Origin: Ascoidea rubescens DSM 1968
Lineage: Eukaryota > Ascomycota > Saccharomycetes > Ascoideales > Ascoideaceae
Reading direction: 5' to 3'
Length of the DNA stretch: 64,000 bases
NCBI RefSeq assembly: GCF_001661345.1
Contig: NW_017962930.1
Location: 178,347 to 242,346 of the forward strand
How positions within the stretch are numbered: position 1 is the first letter of the stretch; each line of letters opens with the position of its first letter. The translations under genes and the position numbers were made by a program. This document shows positions 39,113 through 50,483 of the stretch, one piece after another. The notes beneath the pieces are model-generated. The model was not told the origin of the DNA. It did not search any database and worked only from the letters and a program-made list of their open reading frames with translations.

Positions 39113-39855
39113 TTATAGAGCATCAAGTTGAGAAGAGATTGCTTCCAATTCGTCTTCGACAATTTTATTTTTAGCTTTTAATTCTTCGTATTTCTTTTCC
39201 AATTCTTCTTTTTGGTCTTCTAAACTATTGACTTTTTTCTCTAATTGCTCAGCTTTGATATCAGTCTCTCTTAATTTTTGAGTTGTTTCTTTCAAGTTTT
39301 TATCAGAGATTTCTAATTCATCTTCCAACATTTGGTTTTTCTTTGTAAAGTTATCGTTATGTGTCTTTAAAGAAGTTGATTCTTCAGCACTTTCTTTTAA
39401 TTTAGCAAGTTGGCCTTCTAATTTTTCAGCTTCACCTTCTAATCTTTCATTTTTGACGGTCAAAGATTGGATTTGATTGTCCTTTTCAAGGTTTTCTTGT
39501 TCCAAGACTTTGATCTTTTCTTGTAATTGTTCAGCAGTTTCTTGCCATTTTACGGTTTCAAGTTTTAAACTTTCAATTTTCTAAAAGAATTAAAGAATAA
39601 GTTAGTAAGCAGATAGATTATTAATATTTGCAAATGAAGAAAAAAAAAACAAACAAGACCAATTGAATGTCGTGTACACATCCTGTGGATCTATCTCGAG
39701 TGCTTGAGTGGTTTTTTTTATTTTTTTGTTTTCCTTTTGCTGGTCCCTATTTAATTCAGTATGGCACAGAAAATGAAAAACACACAAAAATAAACAAAGC
39801 CAGAGCAAAAAGAGAGCGATGGGTAGCTAGTACGTACTTCCTTAAGTCTGTTCAT
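39113..39855 (-). CDS. TPM1: tropomyosin, two exons with a 257-nt intron
   Basis: Tropomyosin coats and stabilises formin-made actin cables for polarised transport. The gene is a join of exon 1, 39855-39838 (six codons, MNRLKE), and exon 2, 39580-39113. The spliced protein is exactly 161 residues, the length of S. cerevisiae Tpm2 and fission yeast Cdc8, and is an uninterrupted coiled coil. The joined N-terminus (MNRLKEKIESLKLETVKWQE) aligns without gaps to MDKIREKLSNLKLEAESWQE of S. cerevisiae Tpm1, which settles both the start and the splice. Exon 2 alone has no ATG at its head, so reading the open frame alone misses the N-terminus. A single tropomyosin gene fits a yeast without the duplication that made TPM1 and TPM2. 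The symbol TPM1 is used for the undivided gene. Confidence 0.93.
39581..39837 (-). other. TPM1: spliceosomal intron of the tropomyosin gene
   Basis: The 257-nt intron lies between codons (phase 0). The 5' splice site is GTACGT (39837-39832). An exact TACTAAC branch box occupies 39607-39601, and the 3' site TTTTAG ends at 39581, about 20 nt beyond the branch box. These are the standard yeast signals with a C at position 4 of the 5' site. Confidence 0.92.
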
Positions 39856-40510
39856 GGTAATTGATGAAATAGATGGATTGCAGAAAGAGATGGAAAAACA
39901 GCAAAACAGAGAGATATATAAATATCAGACCTGGCAGGCAAAAAGAAGATATAAGAAGGTGAGAAAGCGAGATCTCCAGCTCCCGCCTAACTTATATCAG
40001 TAAACATACCACAGCGGTAGGTGACAAATCACCAAGATCTTAGCGCCCGCGGCCGGAATACACGTGCACTCCGCCGTGTAATGCTTTGGTCCGCAGAAGC
40101 GGATGAGGCGCGGAGTGTACGGAAGTGTATGGAAGTGCGCGGAAGTGTGCGGAAGTGGTGCTGAACGAATGTTGCTTGATATTAGAGCACAGAAACGAGA
40201 AAGGGCCAAAAAACAAAAGACAGCAAAAGACAGCAAAAGACAAAACAATAGACACAATAGCATTGCTCAGGGGTAGCCTTGGAGCCCTGGAAGAAAACAA
40301 AACAAACAACAATACAGAATAAGAAACATAGAAAAAAAAACCAGAAAACAAAACCCCAGCGTAGATTACACATTAGTACTTTTCATGAATGCAAAGTAAA
40401 AACAGCAACGAGAACGAAAAACAAGCATTAAAAAATTAAAAGATTCAAAGAATGAAAAAGTAAAAGAATGAAAAAATGTAGCATTAAATGTTTGAAGAAG
40501 AAGGCAATTT
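39856..40510. promoter_or_regulatory. tropomyosin promoter with GC-rich island and AXL2 3' end
   Basis: The tropomyosin promoter occupies the left part. A GC-rich island at about 39970-40170 contains CACGTG (40061-40066), a GCGCCCGCGGCCGG stretch and a five-unit 10-bp tandem array (40111-40160). Right of 40200 the DNA becomes A-rich on the + strand and should hold the AXL2 3' end. Open frames here have no support. Confidence 0.5.
40111..40160. repeat. 10-bp tandem repeat GGAAGTGTGC
   Basis: Five adjoining 10-bp units (CGGAGTGTAC, GGAAGTGTAT, GGAAGTGCGC, GGAAGTGTGC, GGAAGTGGTG) lie about 256-305 bp upstream of the tropomyosin start. Confidence 0.85.
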
Positions 40511-43500
40511 CTAGTAGTTAATAATGGTCCCGGATTTACCCTCAAGCTCCCGACGCTTGCCAGAATCAGGAGTTGACTGGATTTCCACTGCTCCCACATT
40601 CTCCAACTCTCCAAACCTGGTTTCTTTTTCTGATATTTCTGTGTCGTCCTGGACGTACAAACTCTCATTTTCAAGTTCTGGCAAATGGTTGAGAACATGA
40701 GTAATAGGAAAATTAGATTCTGACGATGATCCAGCCTGTTCAGGTTGAGAGTTTTCTCCGCTTTCAAATGTGAACATACTGTCAGATTCAAACTGAGAGT
40801 TTTGTAAATCTGTATTATACACCATTGATCTGGATCTTCGGTGACGATATGATCCAAAGGAATTGGAAGCTGAATGTGATATAGACGATCTTCCTGAGCC
40901 TCCTGAGCCTCCCGACCTGGATGATAGTGTCCCTGATCTTGATCTGGAATTGATCAGAGAAGAACTGTCCAATGGAGGTTGCGAATACTGTTTATAGTGT
41001 CGTATTTTTAATGGCGATGTATGTACGCCTTCCTCTTCCTCAACAACTCCCAAATTAGAAGATGTCATTGTTGAAACTCTTGAATGGTGGTACTGGTTAT
41101 GGTACTTTCTTCCCTGGCTTCTCACAGATCCAATCACATTTCCGTCAGAATCCAATCTTTTCACATTTCCACTATCTTCTCGGCACAATATGCTATCTGT
41201 GTTAGCAGAGTATTTGGAGCTGGTAGCCGAGTTCCTGTTGCCAGGAGTATTGGTATTTCTGTTTATATTTGCATCGTTATTGAGGAGCATATTTCCTGCA
41301 TTAGCTTCATCAACTAACCTCACACTAAATAATTCATTGGTCGGCACTGTAGCTAGAGAATTCATTGATTCTCTTCCATTTTCTTTATTTGTGGTTTCGA
41401 TGTTTCTTCTCCATGATGCCTTTGGAGTGGATGATGCCGTGGAATTGAATGTTTCTGAACTAATATTTATTCTTAAAGGCGTCATGGATTTGTCAAAAAT
41501 TTCTTTTGAAAAGTTATTTGTTAATTTCCTGTTTATTTGTTTATCGTTTAAGTTGGAATTAGTTTCATTTTGCTTATTTAATCCGAAATTTTTTTGTTCC
41601 AATTTCATAACATTTAAATTTCCTAGTTTTCTTGAATTTTCAAGCTCGGAGGGTGTTACAGAATCAGATGTAGAAACCTCAGAATTCAACTTGGCATGTG
41701 CTGTGTTTGAATTTGAATTACCACTTTGATTTCCATTATTATTATTATTATCAGTAGCAGCACTAGTAGTGGCATTACCACTAATAATATTATTGTGATG
41801 ATGGGATTCTTTTTGATGAGAATTTTGATTTAAAATACATTTAGGGAATTTGGGTATTGAAGAAGATGAAGTAATTGTCTTATCATGGCTTGTATCTGGA
41901 CTCGAAGTGTAGTCACTGATTTGTTTTTCGGTATCATTTTTATTGTTTTTATTATTTTCATTATTTTTATCATTTGAATGATGATGGCGATATAAGAAAA
42001 AAATCAATAACCCAATGGCTAAAAGCAGGACAAAAGATAGCACAACACTTAAAGTTATTATCAATGTTCTTCTTGAGCTATTTGAGGAGGATGTTTTTGT
42101 ATCTGAGTTAGTTCCAGAGGAAATGGGGGCTACATCCAGACCATTGCTGATAATTGTAAAAGACAATTGATTGGTGAACAGATCTCTTTTATGATAGAAA
42201 TAGTTGGTGTTCAACGATGCTATTAGCAGGACTTGCAAAGACTCAAAAGAGTCGGGAACATTTCCGTTGAAAGTCAAATTGGAAGAGTGAAAAGATAACC
42301 AGGCAGCATGAGAAGCAAATTCAGCAGTGACGAGGGTTTGGGAGAGGGAGGTGAAAAGAGATTCATTCAAGGCGTGTGTGAAAAAAGAGCCGGGGACGGC
42401 AGTGACGTTGTTGAGAGAATCGACTGTGAAGAGGCGGCTGAGAGCATCTTGGTTGTCGTTATCGTTATCGTTATCGATATCGTTATGATCATATAAGCTA
42501 GATACATTTAATTGAAAAGGGAGATTGATATAGTCGTCGTAGATGTTGTAAATCGAAAGGATGAAATCGAGATTTTCAGTTTGGTTATTGGGGACAGTTC
42601 CATGGATGTTGTAGTCGGTATCGATTTGAATCCAGGTGGGAGTTTCTGGTGGCAAAGTGATGGCAGAGATATTTTGATGGGATATTTGCTGGTTATCAAG
42701 ATAGATATCGGATAGGGGAATTGGGTAGGTGAAGGAATAGTTTGTGGATATGGGGATGTTGATTATGGAGTTGATTGAAGTTGATAGTTGGTGGGCGCCA
42801 ATGATTAATTTAAATTGTGTTTCGAGAGCAGAAAAGCCCTCATAATCTGATGCGATTAAAACAAGAGGGTATTCAAGACTGGGGGCAATTTGGGAATTGA
42901 CTGAAGGGGCAGTTCCATAGAAGGTCAAATTGGCTGAATCAAAGTTGATGAAGCTTGGGAGAGAAGTTCTCATTGAATATCTGCCATAGTAAGTTAGGGA
43001 TGAATTTGAAGAAAAAATATTGGGGTCGATTGAAAGTGAGAAAGATTGGCCTGGTATTATAATTAAGCCATCAAGGCCATTTGTTTGACCATAGTTTGAT
43101 AATTGGGATGAAATTGATAAAGAAGAGTTTAGTTGGGGAGAAGAGTTTTGAGAGACTATAATTGAGCAAGATTGAGAAATGTTGCCAGTAGAATCTGAAG
43201 CAGTTAAAGAGAAAAATATGTTATCTGAGACGTGATTTGAAGAAGGGGTTCCAGATAAGGTGAAATTGTTTTGGTTGAAGGAGAGCCAATTGGGTAGGTG
43301 GTCGATGTAGTAGTTTAAGATGGGGGAAGAAGAGGAGGAGGGAATAAAGGTTTGATTATTTAGGGTGAATGTGTAATATTGGTTTACTCTTGCTATGGGT
43401 GGTAGCTGGTGTTGGAAGGGGAAGCCGATTGAGGGAATTGATAAAACATTGGTGATATTGAAGATGAAGATGAGGAAGAATAGAAATATTACAAAGTGCG

Positions 43501-43528
43501 GTAGAGAAGCAAGACCATGGATTTGCAT
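40511..43528 (-). CDS. AXL2: Axl2/Bud10, axial bud-site transmembrane protein
   Basis: Axl2 is a type I plasma-membrane protein that marks the mother-bud neck and directs axial budding, working with Bud3, Bud4 and septins. The 1005-residue product has a signal peptide (about 1-30: HFVIFLFFLIFIFNITNVLS). Cadherin-like repeats to about residue 470 contain PPIARVNQYYTFTLNN, LPNWLSF and SLTYYGRYSMRTSLPSFINF, with SALETQFKLIIGAHQLSTSI as in S. cerevisiae Axl2. One membrane span lies near 488-512, followed by a long Ser/Asn-rich cytoplasmic tail. Many N-x-S/T sites fall in the extracellular part. The length exceeds S. cerevisiae (823), mainly because of the tail. It lies directly downstream of tropomyosin in the same orientation; both serve polarity. 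Confidence 0.93.
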   Translation of the reverse strand: MQIHGLASLPHFVIFLFFLIFIFNITNVLSIPSIGFPFQHQLPPIARVNQYYTFTLNNQTFIPSSSSSPILNYYIDHLPNWLSFNQNNFTLSGTPSSNHVSDNIFFSLTASDSTGNISQSCSIIVSQNSSPQLNSSLSISSQLSNYGQTNGLDGLIIIPGQSFSLSIDPNIFSSNSSLTYYGRYSMRTSLPSFINFDSANLTFYGTAPSVNSQIAPSLEYPLVLIASDYEGFSALETQFKLIIGAHQLSTSINSIINIPISTNYSFTYPIPLSDIYLDNQQISHQNISAITLPPETPTWIQIDTDYNIHGTVPNNQTENLDFILSIYNIYDDYINLPFQLNVSSLYDHNDIDNDNDNDNQDALSRLFTVDSLNNVTAVPGSFFTHALNESLFTSLSQTLVTAEFASHAAWLSFHSSNLTFNGNVPDSFESLQVLLIASLNTNYFYHKRDLFTNQLSFTIISNGLDVAPISSGTNSDTKTSSSNSSRRTLIITLSVVLSFVLLLAIGLLIFFLYRHHHSNDKNNENNKNNKNDTEKQISDYTSSPDTSHDKTITSSSSIPKFPKCILNQNSHQKESHHHNNIISGNATTSAATDNNNNNGNQSGNSNSNTAHAKLNSEVSTSDSVTPSELENSRKLGNLNVMKLEQKNFGLNKQNETNSNLNDKQINRKLTNNFSKEIFDKSMTPLRINISSETFNSTASSTPKASWRRNIETTNKENGRESMNSLATVPTNELFSVRLVDEANAGNMLLNNDANINRNTNTPGNRNSATSSKYSANTDSILCREDSGNVKRLDSDGNVIGSVRSQGRKYHNQYHHSRVSTMTSSNLGVVEEEEGVHTSPLKIRHYKQYSQPPLDSSSLINSRSRSGTLSSRSGGSGGSGRSSISHSASNSFGSYRHRRSRSMVYNTDLQNSQFESDSMFTFESGENSQPEQAGSSSESNFPITHVLNHLPELENESLYVQDDTEISEKETRFGELENVGAVEIQSTPDSGKRRELEGKSGTIINY

Positions 43529-43709
43529 TATAAAATTTTTAGTAAGGAGGGTTTGTAATATTAGTGATATTGGTGAAGAATTTCAATTGTCGAGTTGATA
43601 AGGAAAATAGTTGAAAAGGATTTGAATAAGAATTATTGGGAATTATTAATAATGATTGAGAATAGTTGGAGATGAGTTAGAGATGAATTTTAGAAACGAG
43701 TGTAATGAT

Positions 43710-43750
43710 TATTTTTAATTTTTAATTTTTAATTTTTAATTTTTAATTTT
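43710..43750. repeat. TTTTTAA heptanucleotide repeat
   Basis: Five to six tandem TTTTTAA units lie about 180-220 bp upstream of the AXL2 start codon. Confidence 0.85.
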
Positions 43751-44167
43751 TTTAAAGATTTTTAAAGATTTTTTGATTTAATTTTGAGAATATAACCAAA
43801 CCAAAGATAAACCAAGAAAAAAAAAAGAAAAGAATTGAGAAAATTATATCAACGAGTGAACAGTTTTGAAGAAAACCAGATGAAGATCAAAGATCAAAGA
43901 TCAAAAAAACGAGACAAACAACAACAAATTAACAAAAAAAACAAGCCAAATGAGAAAATTTTAAGAAAGAAAAATTATTGAGAGAAAGATAGAAAAAAGA
44001 ATTTTGTGATTGAAATGAGTAGAAGGTATTATTAGTAGAAGTGGTGATAAAGTTAATTGAGGAAAGAATTAAGGAAAGAATTAGAGATGGTGGTATTAAT
44101 TAACATAATAATGAAGTAATATAATTGTGGTAATTAAAGATGAAGAAGATATGATATTGAAGCAAGC

Positions 44168-44253
44168 ATATATTGATATATATTGATATATATATATATT
44201 GATATATATTGATATATATATATATTGATATATATATATATTTATATATATAT
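44168..44253. repeat. TATATTGATATA-type AT repeat
   Basis: Alternating TA runs are punctuated by TATTGATATA units. The stretch is self-complementary over much of its length and could form a cruciform or long hairpin. Confidence 0.85.
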
Positions 44254-44300
44254 GTCTATATGTAATATAAATCAGACCAATATGGTATAATATAATATAA

Positions 44301-44340
44301 TTGAAAGTGGTTGAATATGGTTGAAAGTGATTGAAGATGA
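44301..44340. repeat. 10-bp tandem repeat TTGAAAGTGG
   Basis: Four adjoining 10-bp units (TTGAAAGTGG, TTGAATATGG, TTGAAAGTGA, TTGAAGATGA) lie in the AXL2 5' region. Confidence 0.8.
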
Positions 44341-45030
44341 TATGCAATGAAGAAAGTATATTGGGATTACTTTATTTGAAATATTGCCTTTTTAATAAGG
44401 AGATATATATAAAAAATAGAAGAAAAGAGGAAAATGGTGGAAATGATATGGCGGTGATGATGGAGGTGATGAAAGAAGAGAAGGTTGTTAAATATTGAAG
44501 AATATTAGTATAATGGCATTGGAGAGCAAGAAATAAGAGAGAAAAAACAATAATTACTATTTTTAAATGGAATATAAGCAATGAGTAGATCATTTAGCAG
44601 ATCAAAGGGATGAATAAAGATAAAAAGAGAAGAAGAAGCAGCTACATGTTTGGGGAGTGTTTTTGTTATTGTGAGCGATGGTGGAAGATAAGGTTGTGAG
44701 AAGCTGTTAGCAAGTTGCCAGTGGGAAACAGCAGCAGGAGTGCAAGCAGTAGAATCTATTGAGAGCGAGACTGAAATGAGGAAGAAACAACTTTTGCAAT
44801 CTGCGAAAATCCAGGCATTCCGGCCCGCCCTCGCACCGGCCCCGCGCTCTCTCGTCCTACAAAAGCCCGACAAGCGCTCCCACAGGCCCAGAAACCCGGC
44901 AGAGCTTGCCAGAGCCGTCGTCCACGCAGCAGAAACAGCACACTCGCAGTTCCGGCCGCTGCAACAGGCAATACCGGTGCCTTTGGTGTCGACGCCGGAA
45001 CAACCAGCACGGTCTCGAACACAATAATAC

Positions 45031-45067
45031 CCAAACATGCCCAAACATGCTCAAACATGCCCAAACA
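45031..45067. repeat. 10-bp tandem repeat CCAAACATGC
   Basis: Two exact units and one single-base variant of CCAAACATGC, followed by a partial fourth (CCAAACA), lie in the GC-rich island between AXL2 and GFA1. Confidence 0.9.
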
Positions 45068-46144
45068 ATCTTTGTGACTCGCCATCGATTTCTGCCTCAG
45101 CACCGCGTCTGGGCTGGCCACCGCGTAGTCTGCGCAACCACAACCCTATCAGGATTTGCCGTGCTGATTTTGCGGGGGTAGTTGGCAGTATCGGCACCGC
45201 GGCCCGTGTATTTGTCCTGCTTGTCAGGGTATTACAAACGCCAGATCAAGACATTTTCAAGACACCTCAGCTTTCTTTATTGTTCGTGCTGGATGAAATA
45301 AATTACAACCAGCAACCTGAATATCTGGTAACGTGTGCCTTTCCCTTAGCTTCATTTGCTGGTATTTGATGTTGACTTTTCATCGTAGGTAGCAACAAAA
45401 AGTGTCATTTTCGAGAATTACCATCAAAAGGAATATTGCAAAGGAAAATCCGTTGGCGCTATAGCCCACTGCCAGATTTTCTTTCATCTCTACCGTGTCT
45501 GGGATTGGGACCTGCAGTTTCCGGAATAAATCCCTTAAACAGAGTCACATGCGTGATCACGTGACACATCTGGCTGTGATGAGGCGAAAACACAAGTGTC
45601 ATTTCTTTTTTCCTGCTCGGTACAAAATAATGCATGGGCTGCGATCTGGAAAGTTTCTCTGCCCGTTTGAACTGGATTGTGTGGAGCTTCGGTGTCACAC
45701 GTGCTCTGCCTCGAAGCGGAAGAGAGAGCGGAACTGTGTGTGCTTTGTCCTAGGCAACCAGTACCATTCCACCACTAAGGACTATTGAGGACCAGAAATG
45801 CACAGCAAAATGCCGACCAGAGAAAATGGGGGCTCCGTGGTGGTGGATTTGGTGCTGCTCCCGCCAATAGCACTCTCAGAGACGAGCCAAGTTCGCGAGC
45901 AGAGTGAGACCAGCGGCAGCACCATGCACCTGTGCGCGCCAGAGCCTGATCACGGGGAGAGGCAATGAAGCAAGAACCCAACCCTGTGCCGCGGCGCGCA
46001 GGAGGTTATTTATAGGTCTGGCTGGGCTGGGCGCCCTGCACGCACAACCAATCAGTGGGCGCGCCTGGGGTCGAAGCTCGAAACCCAGCGGTGCTTGTTT
46101 ATTTGTCACGACGCAAAAGCCAAATAGCAGTAACCTTATTGCCT

Positions 46145-46158
46145 CCAATATATATTGG
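46145..46158. promoter_or_regulatory. palindrome CCAATATATATTGG upstream of GFA1
   Basis: A perfect 14-bp palindrome made of two facing CCAAT boxes around a TATATA core lies about 244 bp before the GFA1 ATG. It may serve as TATA element, CCAAT-factor or MADS-box-like site; the sequence alone does not decide. Confidence 0.4.
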
Positions 46159-46246
46159 CCAGATTTCCTGTTATTTTTACTTTTTCTCTGCTTTAACTCT
46201 TCCCTTTCTTTTCATCTCTTCTCTGATACTTGGTTTATTATTTTGC

Positions 46247-46294
46247 AATATTATTTACAATATTATTTATAATATTATTTATAATATTGTTTAC
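46247..46294. repeat. 12-bp tandem repeat AATATTATTTAY
   Basis: Four adjoining 12-bp units (AATATTATTTAC, AATATTATTTAT twice, AATATTGTTTAC) lie 108-155 bp before the GFA1 start. Confidence 0.9.
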
Positions 46295-46377
46295 TCTATT
46301 CTCTATAATATACCCTTACACATCTTCCACTTTCCATCTCTTGTCTCTTTTACCTCCCCATCCATTCAATCGCTTAA

Positions 46378-48513
<2,136 letters not shown>

Positions 48514-50483
48514 GTTTTTCAAGCTTTTTTTTCTTGGTTTTTCAATGCTTATATCATGAAACCTTCCATTTTATTTTTTTCATTTGTTTTGATTAGAATG
48601 ATTTGTTTGATATAAGCATAATATCAATGCTGGTTTATTTTATATTTGGGCTTTAAATATTCTTCCTTTCATTTTTTTTTTTTTTTTTTTTTAAAACTCT
48701 CATGTTTAATTGATTTAGATTTTTTATGTAATTCAATTTTTATGTTATCTATTTTTTATTTTAATCTATTTAATTACCAACTTAATCATTTAATCATTTT
48801 ACCATCTTTCCCTTGTTAAAAAATAAAATTTCTTCAATTATTTTTTTATCCCCATATTGTAATAACAAACTTTCCTAATTCAGTAATACCATCATAATCT
48901 CATTTCTAATTTCCAACAATATAGAAACAAAAATAATTAAACAACAAAATATAATTCCAAAGATATTTTGACGCTCTAAATTAAATCAAATCTTTCATTC
49001 TCTCTTTCATCCTCTTGTTCATTCTCTTTCATATTTCTGTCATTCTCATTGCATATATTTTAGTCTTGAACTATATTATCCAATATATGGAAATAATAAA
49101 ATAAAACTTTATCTACATTGTTTCGTTTTATCTCTGGAGATTCGAAATTTGTATTTAAGTTTAAAAGCAAGTTATTTTTCTAAATTACTCTTATAATTAA
49201 TTTTAAACAATCCAATTCACTATTTAGTTCCATTACACCAATAATAATATTATAGAATTGCTTTTTTACTTTATTCATTTCTTTGTTTCCTATTGTATTT
49301 TGGACCCATTCTTGTTTTTTAGTTTGGTTTTATTCATCTTTTTTAAATGCGAAATTAGGTGAAATAATTTCACACAAAGCTGGTGAGCAAATCAACAGCA
49401 AATCTTAGAATTTAACTAAAATTTAATCTGCATTGCATAAATTTCAACAAGTTGGTTGTTTTTTTTTGGCAAAACTTCGCTGCTTTTCTACTAAAATTAG
49501 TATCAAACTTACAAGTTTAAAGTTCCGATAAATTTAATTAAGGTATTATTTACTGAATGAACATTTCAAAAAACTTTTATCAATAAATTTTATTATCTAT
49601 GAGGGAATAAAGAAAAACAAAGTATAATATATAAGAGAATCATTATATAATATATATGATTAATAGCAAAAAATACTAATTCATGAAACGAAAAAAAATG
49701 CTTTAAAAACTAAAAAATTAGAAAATTAGATTAGAAGATTAGAAATTTGAAAAATTAAAATAAAACATTAAAAAATTTAAATGAAGAAAAAGTTGAAAAA
49801 TTTTGAATCTCTAAGAAAATTTAATACAAAAAAAATTGCAGCAAATTAAAAAAATTATATAGAATACAAGGATAAAATCAAAAATTAAATTAAAAAACTA
49901 ATGAACAAAAAAATTAATAACAATTTGGTAATAATAATGTAATAATAATGTAATAATGATGTGATGATGATGATAATAACAATAATAACAATAACAATAA
50001 TAACAATAATAACAATAATAACAATAATAACAATAACAATAACAATAATAATAATAAAAATTTAAATAATAGTAATAGTAATGAGCATAATAATATTAAT
50101 AAGAGTAATATTTTTGGTATCCCTAAGAATTTTGTTTATGTTTTAACGATAGTAAACAACAATATGAGTTTTATAGTTAAATAAAAACCTGGCTCTAATT
50201 CAGCTTTTGAAACTAAATTGTATTAATTCCCACAAAAATATTTCCTTTATTTTTGTTTTCTCGCATATTAAATTTAATTTTAAAATGTTTTTTGTTACTA
50301 TAACCTTATTTTTTTTAGGATTTTTTTTCAACATCTGACATATTTTTCAAATCATGTTATTTTAATATTATATTCTTGCACTCCAAACCACTATAAGCAA
50401 TCAATATTGCTCTATTATTAAAACTTTTTTAGTTCATTTAATTTTTTTCCCAAAAAATTATCATTATTAAAAAAATGCAGATA
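48514..50483. other. convergent GFA1/MFG1 AT desert
   Basis: This 1.97-kb spacer between two convergent genes is extremely AT-rich; 49741-49800 is only 7 of 60 G+C. It has long T and A runs and an ATAACA/AATAAC microsatellite (49964-50057), but no open frame of note and no GC-rich island. It holds both 3' ends. AT-rich convergent spacers can serve as replication origins, but I saw no convincing consensus. Confidence 0.45.
49964..50057. repeat. ATAACA/AATAAC microsatellite
   Basis: Tandem AATAAC, AATAATAAC and AAT units run for about 95 bp in the AT desert. On either strand they could read as Asn- or Ile-type codon runs, but no gene frame uses them. Confidence 0.85.
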
